Shown here: positions 48,514-56,598 of the stretch, piece by piece | How the letters are laid out: every line of letters starts with the position of its first letter | Position numbering within the stretch: the stretch's first letter is position 1 | Assembly (NCBI GenBank): GCA_000230935.2 | Contig: AGIQ01000001.1 | Span: 1,798,001 to 1,862,000 of the forward strand | Reading direction: 5' to 3' | Origin: Mycolicibacterium rhodesiae JS60 | Lineage (GTDB): Bacteria; Actinomycetota; Actinomycetes; Mycobacteriales; Mycobacteriaceae | DNA: 64,000 bases | The notes under the pieces: model-generated | What the model was told of the DNA's origin: nothing | The model's input: only the letters and a program-made list of their open reading frames with translations | Database searches by the model: none | Translations under genes and position numbers: made by a program

Positions 48514-48990
48514 TCAGCAGCAGGACGCTTGAGTCGCGGTAGCGGGTTGTCCGTCGGCAGCGGTGCCGCAGCAGACCGGGGTGTCGTCGGATGCTTCGCC
48601 GATCTGTGGGCTGACGCCGAAGGTGTCGGAGTCGGCGAGCTTGGTGTAGACCTCCCAGCGTTCCCCGCCTGGGCCGGTCACCCAGACCTTGTCCTGGGTG
48701 GCGAAGCAGCAGGTGGTGCCGATCTCCTCCTCGGTGAACATGCCTTCTTCGCTCAACCGCCCAATCTCGGCGTGGACTTGCTCGCTGGATTCGACCTCGA
48801 CTCCGAGGTGGTTGAGGCTGCCACCGTGGCCGGGGTTTTCCAGCAGCACGAGCTTCAGTGGCGGTTCGGCGATGGCGAAGTTGGCGTAGCCGGGCTTGAC
48901 CTTGGCCGGCTCGGTATTGAACAGCTTGGAGTAGAAGGTGATGGCCGCGTCGATGTCATCGACGTTGAGGGCCAGCTGAACACGGGACAT
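48514..48990 (-). CDS. arsI: ArsI-type C-As lyase / CadI-like VOC protein
   Basis: A 158-residue vicinal-oxygen-chelate protein (two beta-alpha-beta-beta-beta modules; RVQLALNVDDIDAAITFYSKLF at the start). Metal ligands include His in SLNHLGVEVES and Glu in RWEVYTKL. The TTCCFATQDKVWV motif carries the Cys pair that binds trivalent organoarsenicals in ArsI, an Fe(II) dioxygenase that demethylates MAs(III). The C-terminal Cys-rich tail (PVCCG ... SCC) is common in mycobacterial CadI (Rv2641). A GGAGG site precedes the ATG. It is divergent from arsR2, so induced together with it. Confidence 0.88.
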   Translation of the reverse strand: MSRVQLALNVDDIDAAITFYSKLFNTEPAKVKPGYANFAIAEPPLKLVLLENPGHGGSLNHLGVEVESSEQVHAEIGRLSEEGMFTEEEIGTTCCFATQDKVWVTGPGGERWEVYTKLADSDTFGVSPQIGEASDDTPVCCGTAADGQPATATQASCC

Positions 48991-49012
48991 GGGATGCCTC
49001 CTGAAACCTGTG

Positions 49013-49071
49013 CGACATATGTCGAACTATTGGGACGACACCCAGGATGCCACCTTTTCGATATATGTCAA
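49013..49071. promoter_or_regulatory. ArsR operators between arsI and arsR2
   Basis: CGACATATGTCG (49013-49024) is a perfect palindrome 23 bases before arsI, and the related TTCGATATATGTCAA (49057-49071) lies 22 bases before arsR2. The pair suits coordinated repression of both divergent genes by ArsR2. Confidence 0.65.
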
Positions 49072-49092
49072 GATCTATGGCATCATGGTCTC

Positions 49093-49452
49093 ATGCCCAA
49101 GACGTTGCCGTTGATCGATATGTCCTCACCGGTGTGCTGTGCGCCGGTGGCGGCTGGGGCGATGAGTGATGACGACGCCCTGCAGGTCGCGCTTAGGCTC
49201 AAAGCGTTAGCCGACCCGGCGCGAGTCAAGATCATGTCGCTGCTATTCGGTTCGGCTGATGGCGAGGAGAACAGCCGGGATCTGGCCGCCGCGGTCGGGG
49301 TCAGTGAATCCACGGCCAGCCACCACCTGACCCAGCTACGCAACGCCGGACTGGTCGAGTCGACCCGGCGCGGTATGAACGTCTATCACCGTCCGCACCG
49401 GGACGCAGTCGCGGCATTGGTTGCGGTGCTCGACCCGAATTGCTGTTCCTAG
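49093..49452 (+). CDS. arsR: ArsR-family repressor 2
   Basis: A 119-residue repressor. The N-terminus has SSPVCCAP and the C-terminus ends DPNCCS, while the position usually occupied by the CxC of ArsR1 and ArsR3 reads GEENSRDL, without Cys. The sensor site must therefore be built from the terminal Cys pairs, as in other actinobacterial arsenite or cadmium sensors with displaced sites (compare Rv2642). The recognition helix is ESTASHHLTQLRNAGL. The stop shares CTAG with the convergent arsC stop. Confidence 0.88.
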   Translation: MPKTLPLIDMSSPVCCAPVAAGAMSDDDALQVALRLKALADPARVKIMSLLFGSADGEENSRDLAAAVGVSESTASHHLTQLRNAGLVESTRRGMNVYHRPHRDAVAALVAVLDPNCCS

Positions 49453-49877
49453 GCTGGGTTTTCGGCTTCCGTGGCGTCTGGAACCAGTTCGGCGATGAGT
49501 TCTTCGATCCGAGCCTTGATCTGGTCGCGGATGGGTCGCACGGCCGCCACGCCCTTGCCGGCGGGGTCTTCGAGGACCCAGTCGCGATAGCTCTTGCCCG
49601 GGAATATCGGGCAGGTGTCCCCGCAGCCCATGGTGATCACCACATCGGAGGCTGCCACGGCGTCGGTGGTCAGAATCTTCGGAGTCTGGTCCGAGATGTC
49701 GATTCCGACTTCGGCCATCGCCGCCACAGCGGCAGGGTTGACGGCATCACCGGGAGCGCTGCCGGCCGAACGGACTTCGATGGCCTCGCCGGCCAAGGCT
49801 GACAGGAACCCCGCCGCCATCTGTGAACGTCCGGCGTTGTGCACGCAGACGAACAACACGGACGGTTTCGTGCTCAT
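49449..49877 (-). CDS. arsC: Arsenate reductase, LMW-PTP fold
   Basis: A 142-residue enzyme. The phosphate-binding loop with the nucleophile Cys is CVHNAGRSQM, and the conserved MGCGDTCPIFPGKSYRDWVLEDP segment holds the remaining Cys pair and the general-acid Asp. It reduces arsenate to arsenite with thioredoxin or mycothiol; the actinobacterial setting favours mycothiol/mycoredoxin but both are possible. The ATG overlaps the arsR3 stop as ATGA, so arsR3 and arsC form an operon. Confidence 0.92.
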   Translation of the reverse strand: MSTKPSVLFVCVHNAGRSQMAAGFLSALAGEAIEVRSAGSAPGDAVNPAAVAAMAEVGIDISDQTPKILTTDAVAASDVVITMGCGDTCPIFPGKSYRDWVLEDPAGKGVAAVRPIRDQIKARIEELIAELVPDATEAENPA

Positions 49878-50263
49878 CGGCAGGTCCTCTCCAGGGATTC
49901 GGATGTGGTGGCGAAGTGGTGTGCGTCGAGTGCCAGCACCGCGGAAAGCTGGGCGATGGCAGTCGGTATCACCCAGTAGTGCACCCAGGTACCGCGTCGT
50001 TCGCAGTCCAAGAGGCCCGCCTCGCGCAGCGTCTTGAGGTGATGGGAAATGGTCGGCTGGGACAGCTCGAAGGAGGGGGAGATGTCGCAAACACAGCACT
50101 GGCCGCCCTCATGGCTGGCGATCAGACTCAGCATGCGCAGCCTCACCGGATCTCCCAAGGCTTTGAACATCCGGGCTAACTCGTCGGCCCAGTCTGCTTC
50201 AAGCGGCTGATGAGCCAGCGGCGGGCAACAGGCTTCACGTGGGGGTGACGATGCGGCGGGCAC
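49874..50263 (-). CDS. arsR: ArsR-family arsenite repressor 3
   Basis: A 129-residue repressor with GQCCVCDIS, the arsenite-binding Cys motif, and the recognition helix QPTISHHLKTLREAGL. An extra N-terminal EACCPP may also bind metal. It is similar to ArsR1 and lies upstream of arsC and divergent from arsD/arsA. The start is GTG 50263, seven bases from the operator. Confidence 0.9.
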   Translation of the reverse strand: MPAASSPPREACCPPLAHQPLEADWADELARMFKALGDPVRLRMLSLIASHEGGQCCVCDISPSFELSQPTISHHLKTLREAGLLDCERRGTWVHYWVIPTAIAQLSAVLALDAHHFATTSESLERTCR

Positions 50264-50270
50264 ATGCCTA

Positions 50271-50288
50271 TATTGATGTCTATCAATA
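50271..50288. promoter_or_regulatory. ArsR operator 3
   Basis: TATTGAT (50271-50277) and ATCAATA (50282-50288) form a perfect seven-base inverted repeat with a GTCT centre between arsR3 and arsD. It resembles classical ArsR/SmtB operators and differs in sequence from the other two. Confidence 0.7.
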
Positions 50289-50316
50289 CAGCCGTCAAAC
50301 GGCGGAGGAGGATCAC

Positions 50317-50715
50317 GTGCCCACGATTTCGGTTTTCGAGCCGGCGTTGTGCTGCAATACCGGGGTGTGCGGCGACGATGTCGACGCCAACCTCGTTTCG
50401 TTCAGCGCGGACATGGCCTGGCTAAGCGAGAAGGGTGCGGCGGTCACTCGCCACAATCTTGCCAACGATCCGATGGCCTTCGCCCAGGAAGCTGTCGCCA
50501 AGCGATTCCTGGAGATCGCCGGCGCGGAGGGACTGCCATTGGTGGCCGTCGATGGGGTGACGGTGCTCACCGGGCGTTACCCAACCCGTGCCGAACTGTC
50601 TCGCTGGGCGGGCCTGGAAGTTCCGGCGATCGTTCCGGCCGGGGTCATCGGTCTCGGATTGAGCGACGCCACGGCGGCGGCATGCTGCCCGCCCGGGGAA
50701 ACAGACTGTTGCTGA
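50317..50715 (+). CDS. arsD: ArsD arsenic metallochaperone
   Basis: A 132-residue thioredoxin-fold chaperone that hands As(III) to ArsA. The conserved ALCCNTGVCG site (Cys11, Cys12, Cys17) binds arsenite, and the C-terminal Cys pairs (AACCPPGETDCC) are also typical. The GTG at 50317 follows GGCGGAGGAGG. It is the first gene of an arsD-arsA unit. Confidence 0.92.
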   Translation: MPTISVFEPALCCNTGVCGDDVDANLVSFSADMAWLSEKGAAVTRHNLANDPMAFAQEAVAKRFLEIAGAEGLPLVAVDGVTVLTGRYPTRAELSRWAGLEVPAIVPAGVIGLGLSDATAAACCPPGETDCC

Positions 50716-50751
50716 ACGTCATTCGAGACGCGATCGTCGACAGGTGTGACC

Positions 50752-52533
50752 ATGGCCGGTGACCAACCGAGATTCCTGACCGATCCGCCGCGGTTCGTGT
50801 TCTTCACCGGTAAGGGCGGAGTCGGCAAAACGTCCATTGCGTGTGCCTCCGCCGTTGCGTTGGCCCGTTCCGGCAAGGCAGTGCTGCTGGTATCCACCGA
50901 CCCGGCATCCAACGTCGGCCAAGTATTCGGGGTGCCGATCGGGAACACCATCACCGACATTCCTGCCGTGCCGGGTCTGTCGGCCCTGGAGATCGACCCC
51001 GAACAGGCCGCGTCGGCCTATCGCGAACGCATCGTCGGACCGGTGCGCGGTGTGCTGCCCGAGTCGGCTATCGCCTCGATCACCGAACAACTCTCGGGTT
51101 CCTGCACTACCGAGGTCGCCTCCTTCGACGAGTTCACCGCGCTGTTGACCGACACTGACGGAGCCGTGTCGCGGTTCGACCATGTGCTGTTCGACACCGC
51201 TCCCACCGGGCACACGATCCGGCTGCTACAACTGCCCGGCAACTGGACTGAGTTCCTCGAGGCCGGAAAGGGCGATGCTTCATGCTTGGGGCCGCTGGCA
51301 GGACTCGACAAACACAAAACAACCTACGCCGCAGCGGTTGCCGCACTGGCCAACCCTGACCGCACCCGGCTGGTCCTGGTGACCCGCCCGTCACGGTCCG
51401 CCCTACGCGAAATCGACCGCACGCGCACCGAATTGGCCGCCCTCGGAATGCATCGGCAGTACGTCGTCGTCAACGCGGTCATGCCACAGCAGCAGAACGA
51501 CAGCGACCCGCTTGCCGATGCGATCATCCGCCGGGAACAGGCTGCCCTTTCCGGCATGCCCGATGCGTTGCGCGTGCTGCCGCAAGACCGCATCGACCTC
51601 AAAGCCACCAACATGGTCGGCGTCGAGGCACTGCAATCCCTATTCGCCCCGACTGCCGGCGTCGACGGTGCGGGTAGCGAGCCCGCTGGAATCGCGCCCG
51701 TAGCCGACGCTCCCTTGGTTCGGCTGATCGATGACATCGAGCGCGGCGGAACAGGATTGGTGATGTGCATGGGCAAAGGCGGCGTCGGCAAGACCACGGT
51801 CGCCGCCGCCATCGCAGTCGCTCTGGCCAATCGCGGCCACGACGTGCACCTCACCACCACCGACCCGGCGGCTCACCTCGCCGAAACGCTGCAAGGCGGG
51901 TTGGCACACCTGCAGGTGTCCCGGATCGATCCTGTCGAAGCGAACTGTGCCTACCGCGAGCGAGTCATGGCCACCAAAGGCGCCAATCTCGACGAGGCGG
52001 GCCGCGCCACCCTTGCCGAGGACCTGCGCTCACCCTGCACCGAGGAAGTCGCTGTCTTCCAGGCCTTTTCCAAAGTCATCCACGAGTCCCGCAGTAAGTT
52101 CGTCGTGCTCGACACCGCCCCGACCGGGCACACGCTGCTGCTGCTGGACGCCACCGGCTCCTACCACCGTGAAATCGCACGACAAATGGGGGACAGCGGG
52201 CACTACACCACCCCGTTGATGCGCCTGCAGGACCCCGAACTCACCAAAGTGCTCCTCGTCACGCTGGCCGAAACGACACCGGTGCTCGAAGCCGCCGAGC
52301 TCCAACATGACCTCGAACGCGCCGGCATCACACCGTGGGCGTGGGTCATCAACAACTCAGTGGCCGCGGCCGCACCTACTGACCCGCTCCTGCGACAGCG
52401 TGCCGCCGCCGAGGTCGACCAGATCGACACGGTGCGTACCAAGCTTGCGACCCGCTATGCCGTCATCCCGCTCTTGACGTTCGAACCTGTTGGGAGCCCC
52501 GCGCTGGAATCCCTTGCAGCACAGGGGATCTGA
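50752..52533 (+). CDS. arsA: Arsenite-activated ATPase ArsA
   Basis: A 593-residue ATPase with two homologous halves. P-loops are FFTGKGGVGKTS (N-terminal) and CMGKGGVGKTT (C-terminal), each followed by a DTAPTGHT switch II. Arsenite-binding Cys are in SGSCTTEVASFDEF and RSPCTEEVAVFQAF. ArsA normally energises the ArsB or Acr3 pump, but neither gene is in this window. The ATG at 50752 and a GTG two codons earlier are both possible. Confidence 0.94.
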   Translation: MAGDQPRFLTDPPRFVFFTGKGGVGKTSIACASAVALARSGKAVLLVSTDPASNVGQVFGVPIGNTITDIPAVPGLSALEIDPEQAASAYRERIVGPVRGVLPESAIASITEQLSGSCTTEVASFDEFTALLTDTDGAVSRFDHVLFDTAPTGHTIRLLQLPGNWTEFLEAGKGDASCLGPLAGLDKHKTTYAAAVAALANPDRTRLVLVTRPSRSALREIDRTRTELAALGMHRQYVVVNAVMPQQQNDSDPLADAIIRREQAALSGMPDALRVLPQDRIDLKATNMVGVEALQSLFAPTAGVDGAGSEPAGIAPVADAPLVRLIDDIERGGTGLVMCMGKGGVGKTTVAAAIAVALANRGHDVHLTTTDPAAHLAETLQGGLAHLQVSRIDPVEANCAYRERVMATKGANLDEAGRATLAEDLRSPCTEEVAVFQAFSKVIHESRSKFVVLDTAPTGHTLLLLDATGSYHREIARQMGDSGHYTTPLMRLQDPELTKVLLVTLAETTPVLEAAELQHDLERAGITPWAWVINNSVAAAAPTDPLLRQRAAAEVDQIDTVRTKLATRYAVIPLLTFEPVGSPALESLAAQGI

Positions 52534-52578
52534 CTCCAGGCTGGTCAGGACACAGCATTGGCCGAAAGGCCCTCGGTG

Positions 52579-53886
52579 CTAGGCCGGGTCGAAGCTGTAC
52601 AGCTGACCGGCGCTGGTGGCCACCACCACCCGGCGATCCAGGCCCACGGACACGCCCACCGGGAAGCCGTCGGCCTCTGGCATCGGATAGCTGTTCAGAG
52701 TGCGGCCGTTGGCGGTGTCGAACACCAGCAACGACAGGCCCGACGGCGGACCGGCCACCACCGTGTATCCCACCGTCCTGGCCTGACTCGACGAACTCAG
52801 CGGGGTGATGTCGTCGCGGCGCCAGCTCGTGTCGGCGTGGTTGCCAGCGTCCTTGATTGCGACGAGATGAGTGCCCGGGCCGCCGCCGACTACGATCCGT
52901 CCGTCCGGTGACACCGATGGTGGGGTCTGTGGCAGGAAGTCCAGTGGCACAGACCATTTCACCTTGCCATCGGAGGTGTTCAGCGCCCAGAGTTTTTGGT
53001 CGCGGCCGGTGATGTAGACGACTGCGCCGTCGCTCGAGGACACCGGGGCGGCCAGCACTCCGTCGGCGATGGCGTCGCTGGTCCACTCCCGTGTCAGCAG
53101 AGGTGTCTGGCCGGGGTGGTATTGCAGGCCGACGAGCGTCGACGCCCTGGCGCCCGGCTGCCACAGACTCACGACGATCATCTGGGTCTTCGCGGCATAC
53201 GCAGGCGGAGCCGCTACCGGGCACTGGGCCAGTGCGCGGGCACAGTCGGCCAGACCGCGGGTGGAATCGGTGGGGTCGAGCCCTTCGACGAGATCGAGCG
53301 GGGTCCCGGTCACGTCGCCGCGATGCGAGTCGAAAACCAGGACCTGACCCAGATGGGTGACCACCAACAGCTGGCCGCCACCGAGAAACCTTGCCGTGGT
53401 TGGCATTCCGATGACATTTTGCCGCCAGCGAATCCATTGCGTGGGCGGGTATGCCTGCATCATGCCGGGCTGGCCGATGAACAGATTGTCGAACTGGTCA
53501 AACAGAGGGCTGGCGAATCCGCCGCCGAGCACCATGCGGGTGCACCAGCGCTGGCGGCCGTTGTTGTCGTTCTCCCACACCATCAGCGAACAACCGCCGG
53601 GTGTCTGGCCGTTCACCGCCAGGTAGCTGCCCTCGCCCAGTGCGGCCCCGGCGCCCAGCTCGCCCTTGACCGACCGGCTCCACGTGAGCCGCAGCGCGGA
53701 CGCCCCGGCGGTGGAGGTGTAGCTGCTGTTGGCGGCATCGCCGTATTGGGCGGCCCAGCTGTGCGCCGCGGTGGAGTGGACCCAAGAGTCGGTGTTGCCA
53801 CACCCGGCCAACCCGGTCACGACCAGCGCGGCCGACGCCGACGCCAGCAATCGCCGCAGCACCCGTGCCACCTTTCCGTCACGCAA
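52579..53886 (-). CDS. PQQ-like beta-propeller lipoprotein
   Basis: A 435-residue exported protein. The signal peptide ends in a lipobox GLAGC (Cys29). The body has repeated propeller blades of the PQQ type (VYITGRDQKLWALNTSDGKVKW; LLVVTHLGQVLVFDSHRG; VVVATSAGQLYSFDPA). It matches Rv3035 by position. No enzyme motif is seen, and it may be a scaffold or ligand-binding protein at the cell envelope. It is convergent with arsA and marks the return to the conserved backbone. Confidence 0.88.
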   Translation of the reverse strand: MRDGKVARVLRRLLASASAALVVTGLAGCGNTDSWVHSTAAHSWAAQYGDAANSSYTSTAGASALRLTWSRSVKGELGAGAALGEGSYLAVNGQTPGGCSLMVWENDNNGRQRWCTRMVLGGGFASPLFDQFDNLFIGQPGMMQAYPPTQWIRWRQNVIGMPTTARFLGGGQLLVVTHLGQVLVFDSHRGDVTGTPLDLVEGLDPTDSTRGLADCARALAQCPVAAPPAYAAKTQMIVVSLWQPGARASTLVGLQYHPGQTPLLTREWTSDAIADGVLAAPVSSSDGAVVYITGRDQKLWALNTSDGKVKWSVPLDFLPQTPPSVSPDGRIVVGGGPGTHLVAIKDAGNHADTSWRRDDITPLSSSSQARTVGYTVVAGPPSGLSLLVFDTANGRTLNSYPMPEADGFPVGVSVGLDRRVVVATSAGQLYSFDPA

Positions 53887-53947
53887 TCCCGCACCGGACA
53901 GTACAGGCGAGAGTAACCGCCGCGCCGCTCCGTTAGGCTCTCAGCCC

Positions 53948-54694
53948 ATGACGTCGATGTGGGGCTCGCCGGTCCACAAGAGGTGGAGGGGCTCGCGCTT
54001 GCGCGATCCGCGTCAGGCCAGGTTCCTGACCAAGGAATCGCTGCGGTGGGTTATCGCCAATCGGGCGTACACACCCTGGTACCTGGTGCGCTACTGGCGG
54101 CTGCTGAAGTTCAAGCTGGCCAACCCGCATGTCATCACCCGCGGCATGGTGTTCCTGGGCAAGAACGTCGAGATCCACGCCACCCCGGAACTGGCGCAGC
54201 TGGAGATCGGCCGGTGGGTGCACATCGGCGACAAGAACACCATTCGGGCCCACGAGGGCTCCCTGCGGTTCGGCGACAAGGTGGTGCTCGGGCGCGACAA
54301 CGTCATCAACTGCTATCTCGACATCGAGCTCGGTGATTCCGCGCTGATGGCCGACTGGTGCTACGTCTGCGACTTCGACCACAAGATGGACAACATCGAG
54401 ATGCCGATCAAGGACCAGGGCATCGTCAAGAGCCCGGTCCGCATCGGCCCGGATACCTGGATCGCGGCCAAGGTCACCGTGCTGCGGGGCACCACGATCG
54501 GGCGCGGATGCGTGCTCGGCGCTCACGCGGTGGTCAAGGGCGATATCCCGGACTTCTCGATCGCCGTCGGCTCGCCGGCGAAGGTGGTCAAGAACCGCAA
54601 ACTGGCCTGGGACACCTCGGCCGCCCAGCGGGCCGAGCTGGCGGCCGCGCTGGCGGATATCGAGCGCAAGAAGGCCTCTCGTCTAGAGGCTTAG
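53948..54694 (+). CDS. Left-handed beta-helix acyltransferase (Rv3034c-like)
   Basis: A 248-residue hexapeptide-repeat transferase. The repeats run through GKNVEIHATPELAQLEIG, GDKNTIRAHEG, GDKVVLGRDNVINCYLDIELGDSALM and ends with RIGPDTWIAAKVTVLRGTTIGRGCVLGAHAVVKGDIPDF; the catalytic His is likely in DFDHKMDN. It probably acetylates a sugar. Its neighbours make methylglucose lipopolysaccharide (MGLP), so acylation of that polysaccharide is a reasonable inference. The ATG at 53948 gives a protein shorter than the annotated M. tuberculosis form as I remember it. Confidence 0.88.
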   Translation: MTSMWGSPVHKRWRGSRLRDPRQARFLTKESLRWVIANRAYTPWYLVRYWRLLKFKLANPHVITRGMVFLGKNVEIHATPELAQLEIGRWVHIGDKNTIRAHEGSLRFGDKVVLGRDNVINCYLDIELGDSALMADWCYVCDFDHKMDNIEMPIKDQGIVKSPVRIGPDTWIAAKVTVLRGTTIGRGCVLGAHAVVKGDIPDFSIAVGSPAKVVKNRKLAWDTSAAQRAELAAALADIERKKASRLEA

Positions 54695-54787
54695 GTCACC
54701 ACAGGGTGGGCCTTTGGGCACTATGGTCCGGTGTTTGTCTGGAGTTATGCCAGAGGCATCCAATCACGTCTCCTCGGGGAGGGCCCT

Positions 54788-55270
54788 GTGACGATCTCCA
54801 GAAGCATCAAGGCAGTATTGGCCACCGCGGTGAGCATGCTCGTCGTGCTGGCGGCCGCACCGTTTTCCGCGGCGGCCAACTACCCCGTTGTCGGCCGGCT
54901 GGGTAGCCCGCTGACGATGACCGACAGTGTCGGCCAGATCTCCCTGACCTGGACGGTCAGCGGCCTCCAGCCATCCAATGACGTCATGCCCGGCTATCCC
55001 GTCGCCGGCCGGCTCTGGGAGGCCACGGCCACGGTCAACGCCCTGAACGGCCCCGTCACGCCGGCTATCTCGCAGTTCAACGCGGTCGCCCCGAACGAGG
55101 CGGCCTACCGGGTGCTGTGGATGGTCGCGGCGCCGTCCAACATCAGTGGCGCCACCATTCCGCAGGGCGCGACGGCGACGGGCAAGATCCACTTTGACGT
55201 CACCGGTCCGCCGCCGACGACGGTCACCATGAACAACGGCATGCAGGACCTGCTGATCTGGACGCCGTGA
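54788..55270 (+). CDS. MPT63-like secreted protein
   Basis: A 160-residue exported protein. The signal peptide is ISRSIKAVLATAVSMLVVLAAAPFSAAA with an AxA site. The mature domain (YPVVGRLGSPLTMTDSVGQISLTW) is an immunoglobulin-like beta sandwich of the MPT63/DUF1942 family, present only in mycobacteria and close relatives. The GTG at 54788 follows GGGGAGGG. It is Rv3033-like; the function is unknown. Confidence 0.87.
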   Translation: MTISRSIKAVLATAVSMLVVLAAAPFSAAANYPVVGRLGSPLTMTDSVGQISLTWTVSGLQPSNDVMPGYPVAGRLWEATATVNALNGPVTPAISQFNAVAPNEAAYRVLWMVAAPSNISGATIPQGATATGKIHFDVTGPPPTTVTMNNGMQDLLIWTP

Positions 55271-55271
55271 C

Positions 55272-56507
55272 CTATGAGCGCCCGGGCAGGGCGTGCTCGA
55301 TGATCGGCCGGCGCGGTAGCGGTTCGCGTTCGTGGCGCTTGGCGGCCAGATAGACCTGCGCGGTTTCGGTGGCCACGGTGTGCCAGTCGAAATCGGATGT
55401 CAGCCGTTCCCGCGCGGCGTTCGCCCGCTGTTGTGCGGCAACGGGATCGTCGAGGACGCGCCGCACCGCGTCGGCCAGCGCGCCGACGTCGCGCGGCGGG
55501 AACGACACCCCGGTCTCGCCGTCGATCACCGCCTCGCCGAGGCCGCCGACATTCGAGGTGACAAGCGGCGCGCCTGCGGCGGCCGCTTCGAGTGCGGCGA
55601 TGCCGAACGGTTCGTAGTGGCTGGGCAGCACCGCGGCGTTGGTCTGATGCAGCAGGCGCAGTAGCTGATCGTGGTCGACGCGGCCGACGAACCGAACCGC
55701 CTTGAGCACCTTGTGCTTTCGGGCTACCTCGACGAGCCAGTCCTGCTGGGTGCCGTCACCGGCGATCGTCAGTGTGGTTCCGGGGTGGGTGCGCCGGATG
55801 CGGGCGAGCGCTGCGATCGCCTCGTGCACACCCTTCTCGTATTCCAGCCGTCCGACGTACAGCAGCTCCGGTGGCCCGGTGCGAGCCCGCCGCGGCGCGA
55901 ACGGCCAACGGCTGGAGTCGATTCCATTGCGGATCACGACGATCTCGGGCAGGTCGGGGCCGAACAGGTCGGCGATCTCGTCCGACATCGACGCCGAGCA
56001 GGAGATCAGCGAATCGGACTCCCGGACGAACCATGACTCCACCGCGTGGACCTGGCGGCTGATCTGCCCGGACACCCAGCCGGAATGCCGGCCCGCCTCC
56101 GTGGCGTGCACCGTGGAAACCATTGGCACATCGAAGAATTCGGCTAATGCGATCGCGGGATGGGCGACCAGCCAATCGTGGGCGTGCACGACATCGGGCT
56201 GCCAGCCCTTGGCGTGCAGCGTCAGCCCGGCGCGGGTCATGGCGTGGCCCATCGCCAGTGTCCAGGCCATCAGGTCGCGGCCGAAGTCGAACTCGTGCGG
56301 GTCCTGCGCGGCGGCGATCACCCGCACGCCCTCGTGGACCTCGTCGGTGGTCGGATGGGTGCTGGGATCGGTCCCGGACGGCCGCCGCGAGAGCACCACC
56401 ACGTCGTGGCCGTCGGCGGCAAGCGCGGTCGCGAGCTGATAGACGTGGCGGCCCAGCCCGCCGATGATCACCGGCGGGTATTCCCACGACACCATAAGGA
56501 TTTTCAC
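55272..56507 (-). CDS. GT4-family alpha-1,4-glucosyltransferase (MGLP/glycogen)
   Basis: A 411-residue retaining glycosyltransferase with two Rossmann domains. Motifs are MVSWEYPPVIIGGLGRHVYQL, AHDWLVAHP, and the nucleotide-sugar binding EPFGIAALEAAAAGAPLV (E-x7-E-like). It corresponds to Rv3032, shown to elongate alpha-1,4-glucans used in methylglucose lipopolysaccharide and glycogen. The start is GTG (VKILMVSWEYPP). The gap to the upstream GH57 gene is 91 bp and contains a hairpin. Confidence 0.93.
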   Translation of the reverse strand: MKILMVSWEYPPVIIGGLGRHVYQLATALAADGHDVVVLSRRPSGTDPSTHPTTDEVHEGVRVIAAAQDPHEFDFGRDLMAWTLAMGHAMTRAGLTLHAKGWQPDVVHAHDWLVAHPAIALAEFFDVPMVSTVHATEAGRHSGWVSGQISRQVHAVESWFVRESDSLISCSASMSDEIADLFGPDLPEIVVIRNGIDSSRWPFAPRRARTGPPELLYVGRLEYEKGVHEAIAALARIRRTHPGTTLTIAGDGTQQDWLVEVARKHKVLKAVRFVGRVDHDQLLRLLHQTNAAVLPSHYEPFGIAALEAAAAGAPLVTSNVGGLGEAVIDGETGVSFPPRDVGALADAVRRVLDDPVAAQQRANAARERLTSDFDWHTVATETAQVYLAAKRHEREPLPRRPIIEHALPGRS

Positions 56508-56553
56508 GCGGTGACCTTCTGTCGCGAACGTGCGCGAACTGCTCGGAAATTCG

Positions 56554-56575
56554 GCGTGTCAGCGTGCCGACACGC
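56554..56575 (-). terminator. Small hairpin between Rv3031- and Rv3032-like genes
   Basis: GCGTGTC (56554-56560) and GACACGC (56569-56575) pair over seven bases with an eight-base loop, 24 bases after the GH57 stop. It may attenuate transcription into the glycosyltransferase gene. The stem is short, so it is a weak call. Confidence 0.35.
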
Positions 56576-56598
56576 ACGCTCGCCGATCAAAGTGCTCA

